DNA from: Bacteroidota bacterium
GTDB lineage: Bacteria > Bacteroidota > Bacteroidia > 2-12-FULL-35-15
NCBI GenBank assembly: GCA_016707685.1
Contig: JADJHE010000037.1
Coordinates: 1-11,599, forward strand
Direction of reading: 5' to 3'
Length of the DNA stretch: 11,599 bases
Positions 1 to 7,491 of this stretch are shown here, piece after piece (the first letter of the stretch is position 1; each line of letters opens with the position of its first letter). Both the position numbers and the translations under genes were made by a program. The notes below the pieces were generated by a model. The model searched no databases, was not told the DNA's origin, and saw nothing but the letters and a program-made list of their open reading frames with translations.

Positions 1-461
1 TTAGTGTATTGTTATTTGTAGCATTGGTGTATTATCAGTTTTCTTTATCGCAAGCATTAGTTGTTGCAAAAAGTATTGTGCTTGGAATAGCTGGTGTTAT
101 TGTGTTTCTGCTTGGTGTTGTTGTTTTGAATGTCGCATTCTCATCGTTCAATAAACGCGAATTTATTGGTTTGGAACAGTTAGATGAAATTAAACAGCCA
201 ACAGTTATTGCTGAAAAGAAACTAGTGAAAACAGGTTTGTACGGCTACGTTCGACATCCATTATACTTTGGTGTAATACTTATGTTGTTAGGCGCAGTTT
301 TGTTTTTGCCGAATCTACCAATGTTATTATTTGTAATAGTTTCCTTGGTGTATTTGCCGATAGGGGTAACATTGGAAGAGCGAAAATTAGTAGCTGAGTT
401 TGGAACGCAGTATCAAACCTATCAGCGGGAAGTGAAAATGTTGTTTCCGTTTGTGTTTTAA
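1..461 (+). CDS. Isoprenylcysteine carboxyl methyltransferase/PEMT-family membrane protein, 5' end outside window
   Basis: The frame is open to the first base of the window, so the N-terminus is missing; a TTG at 9 is only an internal candidate start. The visible ~150 residues have hydrophobic segments near residues 20-45 and 90-120 (numbered from the TTG). The C-terminal signature of the ICMT/PEMT/NnrU-like superfamily is present: GLYGYVRHPLYFG, then EERKLVAEFG, then a YQTYQREV stretch and a final proline-containing tail (FPFVF). In this superfamily the RHP and EE segments help bind S-adenosylmethionine for methyl transfer to a lipid or lipidated substrate at the membrane. The substrate cannot be told from sequence. 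The gene ends naturally at TAA 459-461, only a few bases from the broken end of a convergent toxin-like gene. Family assignment is confident; a specific function is not. Confidence 0.85.
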   Translation, partial: SVLLFVALVYYQFSLSQALVVAKSIVLGIAGVIVFLLGVVVLNVAFSSFNKREFIGLEQLDEIKQPTVIAEKKLVKTGLYGYVRHPLYFGVILMLLGAVLFLPNLPMLLFVIVSLVYLPIGVTLEERKLVAEFGTQYQTYQREVKMLFPFVF

Positions 462-567
462 TGATGCTGTATGAATAGAAAGGATTTTTCACAGCTTGAA
501 TAATTGTACTTTTACCGGATCCATTTGGACCGGCAAATATTCGAAGTCTAGGCTGCTTTTTAATCAA
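462..567 (-). pseudogene. Truncated zeta-toxin-like / P-loop ATPase (N-terminal remnant)
   Basis: A minus-strand frame starts at TTG 565-567 with IKKQPRLRIFAGPNGSGKST. This is the glycine-rich Walker A loop (GPNGSGKST) and preceding beta strand typical of zeta-toxin-like kinases and related P-loop proteins of Bacteroidota. About 25-30 residues in, the similarity to a real protein ends. The frame then runs on through the complement of the methyltransferase gene to about 280, which is an antisense shadow and not protein. The Walker B, substrate-binding and C-terminal parts are therefore absent, so the product cannot be a working kinase. It begins three bases after the stop of the small upstream gene, an operon spacing typical of a toxin-antitoxin pair. 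Family identity rests on this short motif, so other P-loop ATPases cannot be excluded. Confidence 0.6.
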
Positions 568-570
568 GGG

Positions 571-765
571 CTAAAGGGATTCTTTTTTGAGATTTAAACT
601 TACTGATTTTTTGAGTTGTTCCATTTGGGTTTCTCTTACTACCCACCCTTTACTGGCTTTAATAACAAATCCAGCTCTCAAAAGCGCATTTTTTTGAGCA
701 ATGCGTACAGCGCTCGATGAAGTACTAATAAGTATCCGTTTTGTTATATATGGTTTATGTTCCAT
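571..765 (-). CDS. Small antitoxin-like protein paired with the truncated toxin gene
   Basis: This 64-residue protein starts MEHKPYITKRILISTSSSAV (ATG 763-765). It continues with an alanine-rich amphipathic stretch (RIAQKNALLRAGFVIKA) and a GWVVRE segment before a lysine-rich tail ending at TAG 571. I do not recognise a named domain. Small basic proteins of this kind often sit directly upstream of zeta-toxin-like genes in Bacteroidota, and the next frame starts three bases later. An antitoxin or accessory role is therefore inferred from position only. The frame is intact although its partner is broken, so if it is an antitoxin it is now an orphan. No signal peptide or membrane segment is visible. 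It is short enough that expression is uncertain. Confidence 0.5.
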   Translation of the reverse strand: MEHKPYITKRILISTSSSAVRIAQKNALLRAGFVIKASKGWVVRETQMEQLKKSVSLNLKKESL

Positions 766-837
766 AGTACTAAGGTAGTGAAACTAAGCAATTACACAAA
801 ACAAATTTTTAATTTTTGGCTTACAATTACAAATTAA

Positions 838-875
838 GGTGGAGGTAAAGACATACCTCTTTTTACCGCTCCACC
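838..875 (-). terminator. Imperfect hairpin at the comF 3' end
   Basis: GGTGGAG (838-844) pairs with CTCCACC (869-875), and GTAAAG with CTTTTTAC inside, giving a long imperfect stem that overlaps the last codons and stop of the minus-strand comF-like gene. A competing shorter hairpin, GAGGTA/TACCTC (842-847/854-859), is followed on the + strand by five Ts. The U-run on the minus strand is weak, so termination of comF transcription here is an inference. Confidence 0.35.
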
Positions 876-1558
876 GTTGCCAAACTCGCCACGCTCACTT
901 TTACGCCTTCCACTTTTTTAAGTGCATGAACACAAGCTTCCAGCGTTGCACCGGTAGTTATAACATCATCTACTAAAAGAATGTGTTTGTCTTTCAATGC
1001 ATCCGGATTTTTCACTTCAAAGATTTCCGATACATTTTCCCAGCGCTCGTATTTCGTTCGTTTGGTTTGCGAAATATTTTCTTTAACTCGTACTAAGTTA
1101 TTCTCTTCCACTTTCCATTGCGTGGCTTGCTGAATGCCTAAAGCAATCTGAAGGGCTTGATTATATCCGCGTTGTTGTTCTTTTTTCCAATGCAACGGAA
1201 CAGGAACAATCATATCGATTCCGGAAAATAAACTGCCTTCCTCTATCAATTTTAATCCTAGTGTTTTACCTAAACGTTGTCCAATCAGTGGCTTGTTTCT
1301 GTACTTTAATTGGTGCATCAAATGGTGGACTTTGTTGTGCTTATTGATATAAAATAAGGAGGTCGCCATCTCTAATTCGCATCGCCCCCAAAAGAGCCGA
1401 ACAATGGTATTGTCAGCTTGTTTTTCAAAATGTGTGCGGGGCAACGATTCCAAGCACGAACTGCAAATCGTAGTTTCAAAATTGAATAATGTCTTTCTGC
1501 ATTCCAAACAGTTATTCGGGAATGCCAATTCAAATAAATCGCGAAGATATTGTAACAT
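863..1558 (-). CDS. comF: ComF/GntX-family phosphoribosyltransferase-like protein
   Basis: The 231-residue protein has the two-part ComF layout. An N-terminal zinc-ribbon-like segment carries CLEC (Cys17, Cys20) and CSSC (Cys32, Cys35). A type I phosphoribosyltransferase fold follows, with VPVPLHWKKEQQRGYNQA (about 118-135) and the PRPP loop ILLVDDVITTGAT (about 193-205; paired acidic residues Asp197-Asp198). Homologues are needed for DNA uptake in naturally competent bacteria, but the exact reaction is unsettled and the family is widespread in non-competent species. The length is normal (about 220-240). The ATG at 1556-1558 is a good start, and the gene lies 56 bases downstream of uvrC on the same strand, so the two may share a transcript. 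No disruption is seen. Confidence 0.9.
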   Translation of the reverse strand: MLQYLRDLFELAFPNNCLECRKTLFNFETTICSSCLESLPRTHFEKQADNTIVRLFWGRCELEMATSLFYINKHNKVHHLMHQLKYRNKPLIGQRLGKTLGLKLIEEGSLFSGIDMIVPVPLHWKKEQQRGYNQALQIALGIQQATQWKVEENNLVRVKENISQTKRTKYERWENVSEIFEVKNPDALKDKHILLVDDVITTGATLEACVHALKKVEGVKVSVASLATVER

Positions 1559-1614
1559 GGGGTATTGGGGTGTTTAGTTCCCGAAGTTAAATGAAAACTT
1601 TTACACCCAAAAAT

Positions 1615-3420
1615 TTATTGTTCGTTTTGTTGCAAATGCGCTAATACAATTTTTGTTTTGGCAACACCTACAATGGCGACAATTTCTTCTTCCTTGGCTT
1701 CGCGCAGTTTTTTAATCGATTTGAAATGCTTGAGTAACATTTCAATGGTCTTTGGGCCAACGCCTTTTATGCTTTCTAATTCAGAAGTTGTAAAGTTTTT
1801 GCTTCGTTTATTTCTATGTGCAGTAATGCCGAATCGGTGCGCTTCATCGCGCAGTTTTTGAATCAGTTTCAAACTCTCCGATTTTTTATTGATGTACAAC
1901 GGCAACTCATCTTCCGGGAAATAAATTTCCTCTAAGCGTTTAGCAATGCCTATTATAGGCACTTTGCCATAAATGTCGAGTTTTTTTAAACTGTTTACCG
2001 CACTCGATAATTGTCCTTTTCCACCATCTATAATAATCAAATTCGGCAACGGATTTCCTTCTTCCGTCATGCGTTTGTAACGTCTGTATACTGCCTCTTC
2101 CATGGTAGCAAAATCATCGGGGCCCACCACTGTTTTCACATTAAAAAAGCGATAATCTTTTTTCGAAGGCTTTGCATCGCGGAACACTACAATCGATGAC
2201 ACCGCGTTTGTACCCTGAAAGTTTGAGTTATCGAAACATTCGATATGGCGCGGAATGTCTTGCAGTTTCAAATCTTGCTTCAGCGTACGCATAATCCTAA
2301 ACGATGGATTCTTTTCCTCCGAAGTTAAATTTTGATATACGCGTTCTTGTTTTGCATACAAGGCGTTTTTGGTAGCCAAATCAATCAGTTTCTTTTTATC
2401 GCCCATCAACGGCACCGTTACCTTCACTTGCGGGAAAGGCAATTCAATTGGAAACGGAAGAAGAAGTTCTATGTGTGTATTCTCTTCTAGCTCACTGGTT
2501 TGAATAATGGTAGTCAGAATAATTTCTTCTTTCGATTCGTCTAACACCTTTTTAATTTCAAACGATTTGGCTTGCACAATCGATCCACTCGCAATTCTAA
2601 AATAACTGATAAAGGCTAAGCTATCGGTTTCTGCAAAACCATACACATCCAAATTCGATAAGTTCGGATTTACAATGGTAGACCGACTTTGAAACGTATC
2701 GAGCGCATTGATTTTCTCTTTGAATTCCTGCGCCTTTTCAAACTCCATGTTGGCGGCATATTCATTCATTTTCTTTTTCAAATAGAACACCACACTGCCG
2801 AAATTGCGTTTCAATATCGAACGAATTTGTTCAATCGATTCATCGTATTCTTCGAGGGTTTGTAAACCCTGACAAGGCCCCATACAATTTTTCAAATGAT
2901 ACTCCAAACACACTTTGTATTTGCCTTGCTCAATGGTTTTCGGAGTGAGCGGAAGTGTGCAACTGCGCAGCGGAAAAATGTAAACGAGTAACGATAGAAT
3001 ATCTTTCGCACTCATCACCGAAGTGTATGGTCCTAAGTATTCCGAGCCGTCTTTCTCTATTTTGCGTGTAAAAAACACACGCGGAAAATCTTCCTTCTTT
3101 ATTACGATATACGGAAACGTTTTATCGTCCTTCAACAAAATATTATACCGCGGCTGATACTTTTTGATGAGGTTGTTTTCCAGCAACAACGCATCCTGTT
3201 CTGTATCTACAATGGTAAATTCAATGCGGGCGATCAATCGCACCATTCTTGAAATTCGGTAACTGTGATCGTTTTTAATGAAATAGGAACTTACTCTTTT
3301 TTTGAGATTCTTCGCTTTGCCGATGTACAAGATTTCGTTTTCGGCATCGTAGTATTTGTAAACCCCCGGGTCGTGAGGTACACCATCTCTGTATTGCGCA
3401 ATAAATTCTTCCTGATTCAC
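1615..3420 (-). CDS. uvrC: UvrABC nucleotide excision repair endonuclease subunit C
   Basis: UvrC makes the 3' and 5' incisions around bulky DNA lesions after UvrA/UvrB recognition, in the cytoplasm. All domains are present in 601 residues (E. coli has 610). The GIY-YIG nuclease is N-terminal (GVYKYY near 19-24, LYIGKAKNLKKR near 31-42, ENNLIKKYQPRYN near 81-93). A UVR coiled-coil for UvrB binding lies near 215-245 (EFEKAQEFKEKI). The RNase H-like nuclease half follows (IECFDNSNFQGT, IIIDGGKGQL, HRFGITAHRNKR), and tandem helix-hairpin-helix motifs close it (LESIKGVGPKTIEMLL and EIVAIVGVAKTKI). The start is GTG at 3418-3420, because an in-frame TAA lies four codons upstream and no ATG intervenes. 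It is intact, in contrast to the accessory genes further right. Confidence 0.97.
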   Translation of the reverse strand: MNQEEFIAQYRDGVPHDPGVYKYYDAENEILYIGKAKNLKKRVSSYFIKNDHSYRISRMVRLIARIEFTIVDTEQDALLLENNLIKKYQPRYNILLKDDKTFPYIVIKKEDFPRVFFTRKIEKDGSEYLGPYTSVMSAKDILSLLVYIFPLRSCTLPLTPKTIEQGKYKVCLEYHLKNCMGPCQGLQTLEEYDESIEQIRSILKRNFGSVVFYLKKKMNEYAANMEFEKAQEFKEKINALDTFQSRSTIVNPNLSNLDVYGFAETDSLAFISYFRIASGSIVQAKSFEIKKVLDESKEEIILTTIIQTSELEENTHIELLLPFPIELPFPQVKVTVPLMGDKKKLIDLATKNALYAKQERVYQNLTSEEKNPSFRIMRTLKQDLKLQDIPRHIECFDNSNFQGTNAVSSIVVFRDAKPSKKDYRFFNVKTVVGPDDFATMEEAVYRRYKRMTEEGNPLPNLIIIDGGKGQLSSAVNSLKKLDIYGKVPIIGIAKRLEEIYFPEDELPLYINKKSESLKLIQKLRDEAHRFGITAHRNKRSKNFTTSELESIKGVGPKTIEMLLKHFKSIKKLREAKEEEIVAIVGVAKTKIVLAHLQQNEQ

Positions 3421-3462
3421 CGGGCGAATTTACATTAAAAAAGGTTTGACATCGAAAAACGA

Positions 3463-3684
3463 TTATTCGTCTTCACTCAATTTTTCCAAAGTGAAATCAT
3501 CCACCTTGTGGCTTTTGAACAATCCGTTACGCACCTGGAAATCAGATACGGCACTGTCAGTAATGTAATTGTAAATACCATCTATAGGAATATTGTATTC
3601 GTGGAAGTTGATGAGTTTTTGCGCAATCCAAATATCTTCCGGTCTTGACCCCACACCCACATTTTTTCCTTTCAATAAAGCCAA
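3463..3684 (-). CDS. Small peptidoglycan-binding-domain-like protein, possibly the 3' half of a split gene
   Basis: As read, the protein is 73 residues from a TTG at 3682-3684 (ALLKGKNVGVGSRPEDIW). Most of it resembles a PG_binding_1-type repeat: AQKLINFHEYNIPIDGIYNYITDSAVSDFQ, with the DG.Y...T..AV..FQ spacing, then NGLFKSHKVDDFTLEKL. Such three-helix modules bind cell-wall peptidoglycan or act as assembly domains. The coding signal continues upstream of the TTG as IEAKEKEKFL, a good helix, back to the end of the preceding gene, where no ATG exists in this frame. One added base in the A run at 3713-3716 (plus-strand numbering) would fuse it to that gene. It is therefore either a non-ATG-started, translationally coupled protein or the C-terminal domain of a membrane-anchored protein. 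The gene lies 42 bases before uvrC. Confidence 0.6.
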   Translation of the reverse strand: MALLKGKNVGVGSRPEDIWIAQKLINFHEYNIPIDGIYNYITDSAVSDFQVRNGLFKSHKVDDFTLEKLSEDE

Positions 3685-3710
3685 AAATTTTTCTTTTTCT
3701 TTTGCCTCAA

Positions 3711-4160
3711 TTAAAACACCCGAGTAATGTCTTTCTCTTGAATGATATGAATATCATCATCGCCTAAGCCAATAGATTTAAGTAAAGTAGACTCTTTCAA
3801 TTTGGTTTCTTTCAATTGAATCGACTTCAATAAGCTTGTTGCTTGTAAATAATCGGCACTCACATGCTTAGCATCCAATTTTTTCGGATTAATACCTTTT
3901 TCCATCCAAAGATGCTGCGCAATTTTATTGTACTGAGCCGCTTCGGTAATGTAATTGTGCAATAATTCTTTGTCGTGATAATTATAGTCGATGCTATCGT
4001 TGGTCAACACAAACACATCCGCTAAATGCAAAGTACGCTGATAGTGCTGATAACGTTTATACAAAAACAGCAAAAGCAAACCAACAAGTACAACAATAGC
4101 AATCGTTTTAAGCGGGCTGCTCTTCTTTTTAGTCGGCAAAATGTCCTGTTCTTTACTCAT
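3711..4160 (-). CDS. Single-pass membrane protein of unknown function, probable 5' half of a split gene
   Basis: The 149-residue protein starts at ATG 4158-4160. A lysine-rich N-terminus (TKKKSSPLK) is followed by one strong transmembrane segment (about residues 18-34, TIAIVVLVGLLLLFLY) and then KRY. The rest is soluble and helical, with a run of LLKS/LKES-like repeats (LLKSIQLKETKLKESTLLKS) near residues 110-130. No domain is recognised in the soluble part. Its stop TAA (3711-3713) falls in a T run on the coding strand, and the peptidoglycan-binding-like frame continues without a gap in the -1 frame. The joined product (about 234 residues) would be a membrane-anchored protein with a C-terminal wall-binding module, which makes more sense than the two parts. 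It is divergent from clpP, so its promoter should lie in 4161-4311. Confidence 0.65.
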   Translation of the reverse strand: MSKEQDILPTKKKSSPLKTIAIVVLVGLLLLFLYKRYQHYQRTLHLADVFVLTNDSIDYNYHDKELLHNYITEAAQYNKIAQHLWMEKGINPKKLDAKHVSADYLQATSLLKSIQLKETKLKESTLLKSIGLGDDDIHIIQEKDITRVF

Positions 4161-4311
4161 GTCTCAAACATACTAATTTTAGTGCATGTAAAATTCGGTT
4201 TTTGGCCGGAAATCGAAAATTTATTCCATTTCAGCCACCGTTAACGTTTTTTGAAGAATCTAAGGTTTTGCAATTCTCAAAATTCAATTAGGTTTGGAGA
4301 AAATAGCGGAT

Positions 4312-4917
4312 ATGAATAATCTGGAAAAATATATGGAAGGCGGCACAGAAGAGGTCATTGAGAAATTTGCCGGTGGCATGATGAAATTCGATAACAAGTT
4401 CCTCGAGCAACGCAGAGTGTTCTTGTGGGGCGCGGTTACTGACGAATCAGCCGAGCGCGTTGTCAATCGCCTACTGTTCTTGGATGCCAACGAACCGGGC
4501 AAAGAAATCAACTTCTACATCAACTCTCCGGGCGGGGTGGTTACTTCGGGTATGGTAATTTACGATGCCATGAAAATGATTTCATCGCCAGTAAATACCA
4601 TCTGTATGGGCTTAGCGGCTTCTATGGGTTCTATTTTGTTGAGCGGTGGCGAAAAAGGCAAGCGTTTAATTTGGCCAAGCGGACGAGTAATGATTCACCA
4701 GCCATCAATTGGCGGTATGTACGGACAAGCCACCGATATCGAAATCACGGCTTTGGAAATCCAAAAAACCAAAGAAATGAGCGCCAAATTATTGGCCGAT
4801 AACTGCGGACAGTCTTACGAAAAAGTGATGAAAGATTTCGATCGCGATTTTTGGATGAGTGCGCAAGAAGCAGTAGCCTACGGCATTTGCGATGGCATTG
4901 CCGATAAATTGATTTAA
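4312..4917 (+). CDS. clpP: ATP-dependent Clp protease proteolytic subunit
   Basis: ClpP is the serine peptidase chamber that degrades proteins unfolded by ClpX or related ATPases in the cytoplasm. The 201-residue protein shows the complete catalytic triad: Ser104 in GLAASMGS, His129 in VMIHQP, and Asp179 in DFDRDFWMSAQEA. The conserved YINSPGGVVTSGMVIYDAM strand and GQATDIEI handle region are also present. I chose ATG 4312 (MNNLEKYMEGG). An in-frame TTG at 4294 would add six residues, but a GGAG at 4296-4299 precedes the ATG. Length is normal for the family and no clpX follows, so the partner ATPase is encoded elsewhere. A strong hairpin terminator lies 24 bases after the stop. It is divergent from the membrane-protein gene on its left. 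Confidence 0.96.
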   Translation: MNNLEKYMEGGTEEVIEKFAGGMMKFDNKFLEQRRVFLWGAVTDESAERVVNRLLFLDANEPGKEINFYINSPGGVVTSGMVIYDAMKMISSPVNTICMGLAASMGSILLSGGEKGKRLIWPSGRVMIHQPSIGGMYGQATDIEITALEIQKTKEMSAKLLADNCGQSYEKVMKDFDRDFWMSAQEAVAYGICDGIADKLI

Positions 4918-4928
4918 GATTTTCTGAT

Positions 4929-5078
4929 GTAAGATTTAAGAATACGTCATGCAGCAATGTGTGACGTATTTTTGTTTTGGGCGTGCCCTCCGTTGCACTG
5001 CGGTCAGGCTTTTCGCTGCAAGTCCTCGAGGCACTATGAAGCACCTCTGCGGGCTTTCCGCTGTAATCCTTCACGCAG
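4929..5078 (+). repeat. Dispersed intergenic repeat, copy 1 (hairpin plus CG-rich palindromic module)
   Basis: This block matches 10209-10346 along its length with scattered changes. Both have the leader AAGATTTA, the terminator-like hairpin, a TTTTGTTTTGG linker, then GCGTRCCCT, CGGTCAGGCTTT, CGCTGCAAGTCCTCG and GGGCTTTCCGCTG followed by AATC. Nested palindromes are visible: GCACTATG/CATAGTGC (5031-5038/5080-5087) and CTGCG/CGCAG (5047-5051/5074-5078). It has no convincing reading frame. It resembles the short palindromic intergenic repeats common in Bacteroidota genomes, but I cannot count copies beyond this window. Confidence 0.75.
4941..4977 (+). terminator. Rho-independent terminator after clpP
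   Basis: AATACGTCA (4941-4949) and TGACGTATT (4962-4970) form a perfect 9-bp stem with a 12-base loop, followed by a T-rich tract. It sits 24 bases after the clpP stop. The same hairpin, with a paired T:A to C:G change, recurs at 10218-10245, which supports selection on the folded form. Confidence 0.75.
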
Positions 5079-5141
5079 GCATAGTGCTTATGGTCAGTAA
5101 TGACACGAACCATGAGTTGAAATGTTTATAATGAAGCGTCA

Positions 5142-5202
5142 CTTCGATCCGCAATAGGCGGAGAGAAGTCTCATCTTTAATTGCTGAGATTTCTCCTCGA
5201 AG
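5142..5202. repeat. Compound palindrome
   Basis: The outer arms CTTCGA (5142-5147) and TCGAAG (5197-5202) enclose an inner stem, GAGAAGTCTCA (5163-5173) with TGAGATTTCTC (5185-5195), which has one G-T pair and an 11-base loop. The layout is like REP-type or miniature palindromic elements. No gene is seen here, and short frames across it are artefacts of the symmetry. Confidence 0.6.
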
Positions 5203-5264
5203 ACTCGTTCGAAAAGACGGTAAATAAGTGAACTCGTTTGAAAAATACTTCTTCCAAACACTTG

Positions 5265-5452
5265 TGGTGGCGGAACACCAACCAAAGGAAAAAAATAACA
5301 AAACACAGATTGCTTCTCAAGCGCGTACACTTGATCGCAATGACGACCGCAGAATAATCCTTCATGCGGTCCTCCAAAGGCGGAGAAGCAGTCTGCGTTT
5401 CATTTTACTTTTCAGAGAACATTTTGGTTGGTGGCGGAACACCAACCAAAGG
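5265..5452 (+). repeat. 24-base direct repeat pair with palindromes
   Basis: A 24-base unit (beginning TGGTGGCGGAACACC) occurs identically at 5265-5288 and 5429-5452. At the second copy it is part of a perfect 11-bp inverted repeat, TTTGGTTGGTG (5423-5433) and CACCAACCAAA (5440-5450), with a GCGGAA loop. At the first copy only the inner 5 bp of that stem (TGGTG/CACCA) are paired. Between them lies another 7-bp stem, GACCGCA/TGCGGTC (5345-5351/5365-5371). Together with copy 1 of the dispersed repeat this fills the roughly 620 bases between clpP and the regulator remnant. I see no gene in that stretch. Confidence 0.65.
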
Positions 5453-5540
5453 GGAAAAGGAATAACACCAGTGGTGTAATTAAGAGCGGTTTATATCATC
5501 AAACAACTTTCTTTATATTGCATTTCAATTCATTTTATCA

Positions 5541-5964
5541 TTTGTTATTAAAGGTGCTGTGCGGGGGTATTACTCCGATGAAAACGGAATTGAACACACC
5601 CTTGGCTTCGCCTTTGAGAACCATCCCTTAGGTGCTTTCGACAGTTTTACGCAACAAATACCTATCGGCTTTACAGGAATAGCGTTAGAAGATACAGACG
5701 TAATATGGATTAGTCAATCTGCGTTTTATGATTTTTTAGAAGCCTTTCCCCGATACGAAAAAAATTACAAGAACAATTATCAGTAAATACATGATTTTAG
5801 AGGGCGAAAAGATAAAGCTACTCCGAATAATATCTGCAAAGAAAGATATCAAGCCCTGCTTAAAACCCAGCCTGAGCTTATACAAAGAGTTCCACTTAAA
5901 ATACATTGCTTCGTATTTGGGGATGACTACTGAGAATTTGAGCAGAGTAAGATCTAAAAAATAA
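5541..5964 (+). pseudogene. Crp/Fnr-family transcriptional regulator, decayed
   Basis: Spliced across three frame changes, the stretch reads as the C-terminal two thirds of a Crp/Fnr regulator. The cyclic-nucleotide-binding-like beta roll is FVIKGAVRGYYSDENGIEHT, then GFAFENHPLGAFDSF, ALEDTDVIWIS and FLEAFPRYEK. A dimer helix (RTIISKYMILEGEK) and a helix-turn-helix follow: ERYQALLKTQPELIQRVPLK, then YIASYLGMTTENLSRVRSKK and TAA 5962-5964. The frame changes are an extra A near 5769-5770, a missing A near 5841-5845 and an extra A near 5900-5905, all in short A runs. The N-terminal part is missing, replaced upstream by repeat-rich DNA. Such proteins sense small molecules or redox state and bind DNA as dimers; position suggests it once controlled the following genes. 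It cannot be functional as read. Confidence 0.8.
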
Positions 5965-5984
5965 AACGGTTGAAACTGTTTTAT
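5962..5984 (+). terminator. Weak hairpin after the regulator remnant
   Basis: AAACGGT and ACTGTTT form a 7-bp stem (one G-T pair) with a TGAA loop, followed by a short T-rich run. It lies between the regulator stop and the monooxygenase start. The fold is weak, so a terminator or attenuator role is only possible. Confidence 0.25.
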
Positions 5985-5990
5985 TGATAA

Positions 5991-7491
5991 ATGTCAAGTA
6001 ATTACCAATTGAAGAATTCTAGCTTGGCGGTTATGAAAGAAACAATAAACTCAACGTACGATGTAATAATAGTGGGTGCCGGAATATCAGGCATAGGCGC
6101 TGCTTATCACATACAAAACGATTGCCCCGGCAAAACATTTGCCGTTTTAGAATCCCGTGCATCTATGGGGGGCACATGGGATTTGTTTAAATACCCGGGC
6201 ATTCGTTCCGATTCGGATATGCTAACGCTGGGTTATGCCTTTAATCCATGGAAAGGAGATAAATTGTTTGCTGATGGCTCTGCTATACTTCAGTATGTGA
6301 AAGACACTGCACAAAAATTTGGCATCGACACAAAAATTCAATATAACCATAAGGTGATAGATGCCTCGTGGAGCGATAAAGACAACCTTTGGACATTGCA
6401 AATAGCCGCACACGAGGGGGTACATCATCAGCAACTGCAAGCCCGTTTTCTATTTATGTGTAGCGGTTATTATGATTACAACAATGGCTATACACCTGAT
6501 TTTCCGGAAAGCGAATCGTTTAAGGGAACCATCGTCCATCCACAAAAATGGGACAGTTCCATAAACTACGCGCATAAAAAAGTAATTGTTATAGGTAGTG
6601 GAGCAACCGCTGTAACGCTGGTTCCCGAAATGGCAAAAAAAGCGGAGAAGGTAATAATGCTCCAGCGTTCCCCTTCTATACATTTTAAGTTTGCCCGGTG
6701 TGGATGGCTTTACAACGTTTTTGAACAAGTTATTGCCGGAAAAAATCGCTTTTCACCTCGCTCGATGGAGGCATATTTTATTGGGGATTAGTTTTTATAA
6801 AGCCTGTCGTACATTTCCGAATGCTATAAAACGGGTTCTTCAAAAAGAGATAAAAAAAGAAATGGGCGAGCATTACGATATGCAACATTTTAATCCGGCT
6901 TACAAACCTTGGGATCAAAGGGTGTGCATGGTACCTGATGCCGATTTATTCCGTTCGATTAAAACTGGGAAAGTAGAAATGGTTACCGATACCGTCAATC
7001 GTTTTACTCCGAATGGGATTTTGCTTAAATCCGGTAAAGAACTGGAAGCCGATATCATTGTAACAGCTACCGGATTAAAAGTGCAATTGCTTGGAGGAAT
7101 GACCTTACACATTAATGGAAAACTGGCAGATACCGGTAAAATGCATACCTATAGAGGCGTTATGTTCAGCGATGTGCCTAACTTTGCCATCTCTGTGGGT
7201 TATACCAATGCAAGTTGGACATTGAAGTGTGATTTAAGCAGTAGGTTTGTTACTAAAGTGCTCAACTTTATGGATGAGAAGAAATACACTGTTTGCACAC
7301 CACAATTCGACAGCAATGCATTTATATCAGAGCCACTATTAGATTTTGATGCGGGCTATGTTTTACGCGCAGTAAATGTGTTACCGAAACAGGGATCCAA
7401 ACATCCTTGGAAAGTATACCAGAACTATGTGCGTGATTTACTTTCGCTTAGAATGGAATCTGTTGATGATAGCTATTTACATTACCGATAA
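5991..7491 (+). pseudogene. Baeyer-Villiger-type flavin monooxygenase, frameshifted
   Basis: Class B flavin monooxygenases use NADPH and FAD to insert oxygen into ketones or oxidise soft heteroatoms. The N-terminal FAD Rossmann motif is GAGISG (residues 29-34, from ATG 5991). GGTWDLFKYPGIRSDSD follows near 60-76. The Baeyer-Villiger fingerprint F-x-G-x3-H-x3-W-D is exact at 177-188 (FKGTIVHPQKWD), and the NADPH Rossmann motif is GSGATA (202-207). After RSPS the frame breaks at one extra A (about 6678); removing it gives YILSLPGVDGFTTFL, which continues smoothly to SYLHYR and TAA 7489-7491. The repaired protein is about 499 residues, normal for the family. ATG 6032 is an alternative start. As read, the first half stops at 6789-6791 without the substrate-side domain. 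The amidase start overlaps its end, indicating an operon. Confidence 0.88.

Noticed and set aside
280..461. Continuation of the toxin-like minus-strand frame
   Set aside because: It is the complement of the methyltransferase coding region and has no toxin-family sequence after Walker A.
3700..3720. Programmed -1 frameshift between the two small genes
   Set aside because: The GTG TTT TAA context does not allow good re-pairing in the -1 frame, and no downstream pseudoknot is evident; a lost base or reinitiation fits better.
4158..4182. Bacteroidota-type promoter (TATGTTTG) before the membrane-protein gene
   Set aside because: The match to TAnnTTTG is good but it lies only a few bases from the ATG, and no TTTG box stands at the expected 19-21 base spacing.
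4745..5113. Minus-strand frame of 122 residues across the clpP end and the repeat
   Set aside because: It runs antisense to clpP and then through palindromic repeat DNA; its cysteine- and serine-rich translation is typical of repeat artefacts.
4918..5540. CRISPR array
   Set aside because: Only two copies of the 24-base unit, 140 bases apart, with structured rather than unique spacer sequence and no cas genes.
5228..5631. Overlapping + strand frames of 67-83 residues in the repeat region
   Set aside because: Their translations contain the 24-base repeat and palindromes, and no recognisable protein pattern.
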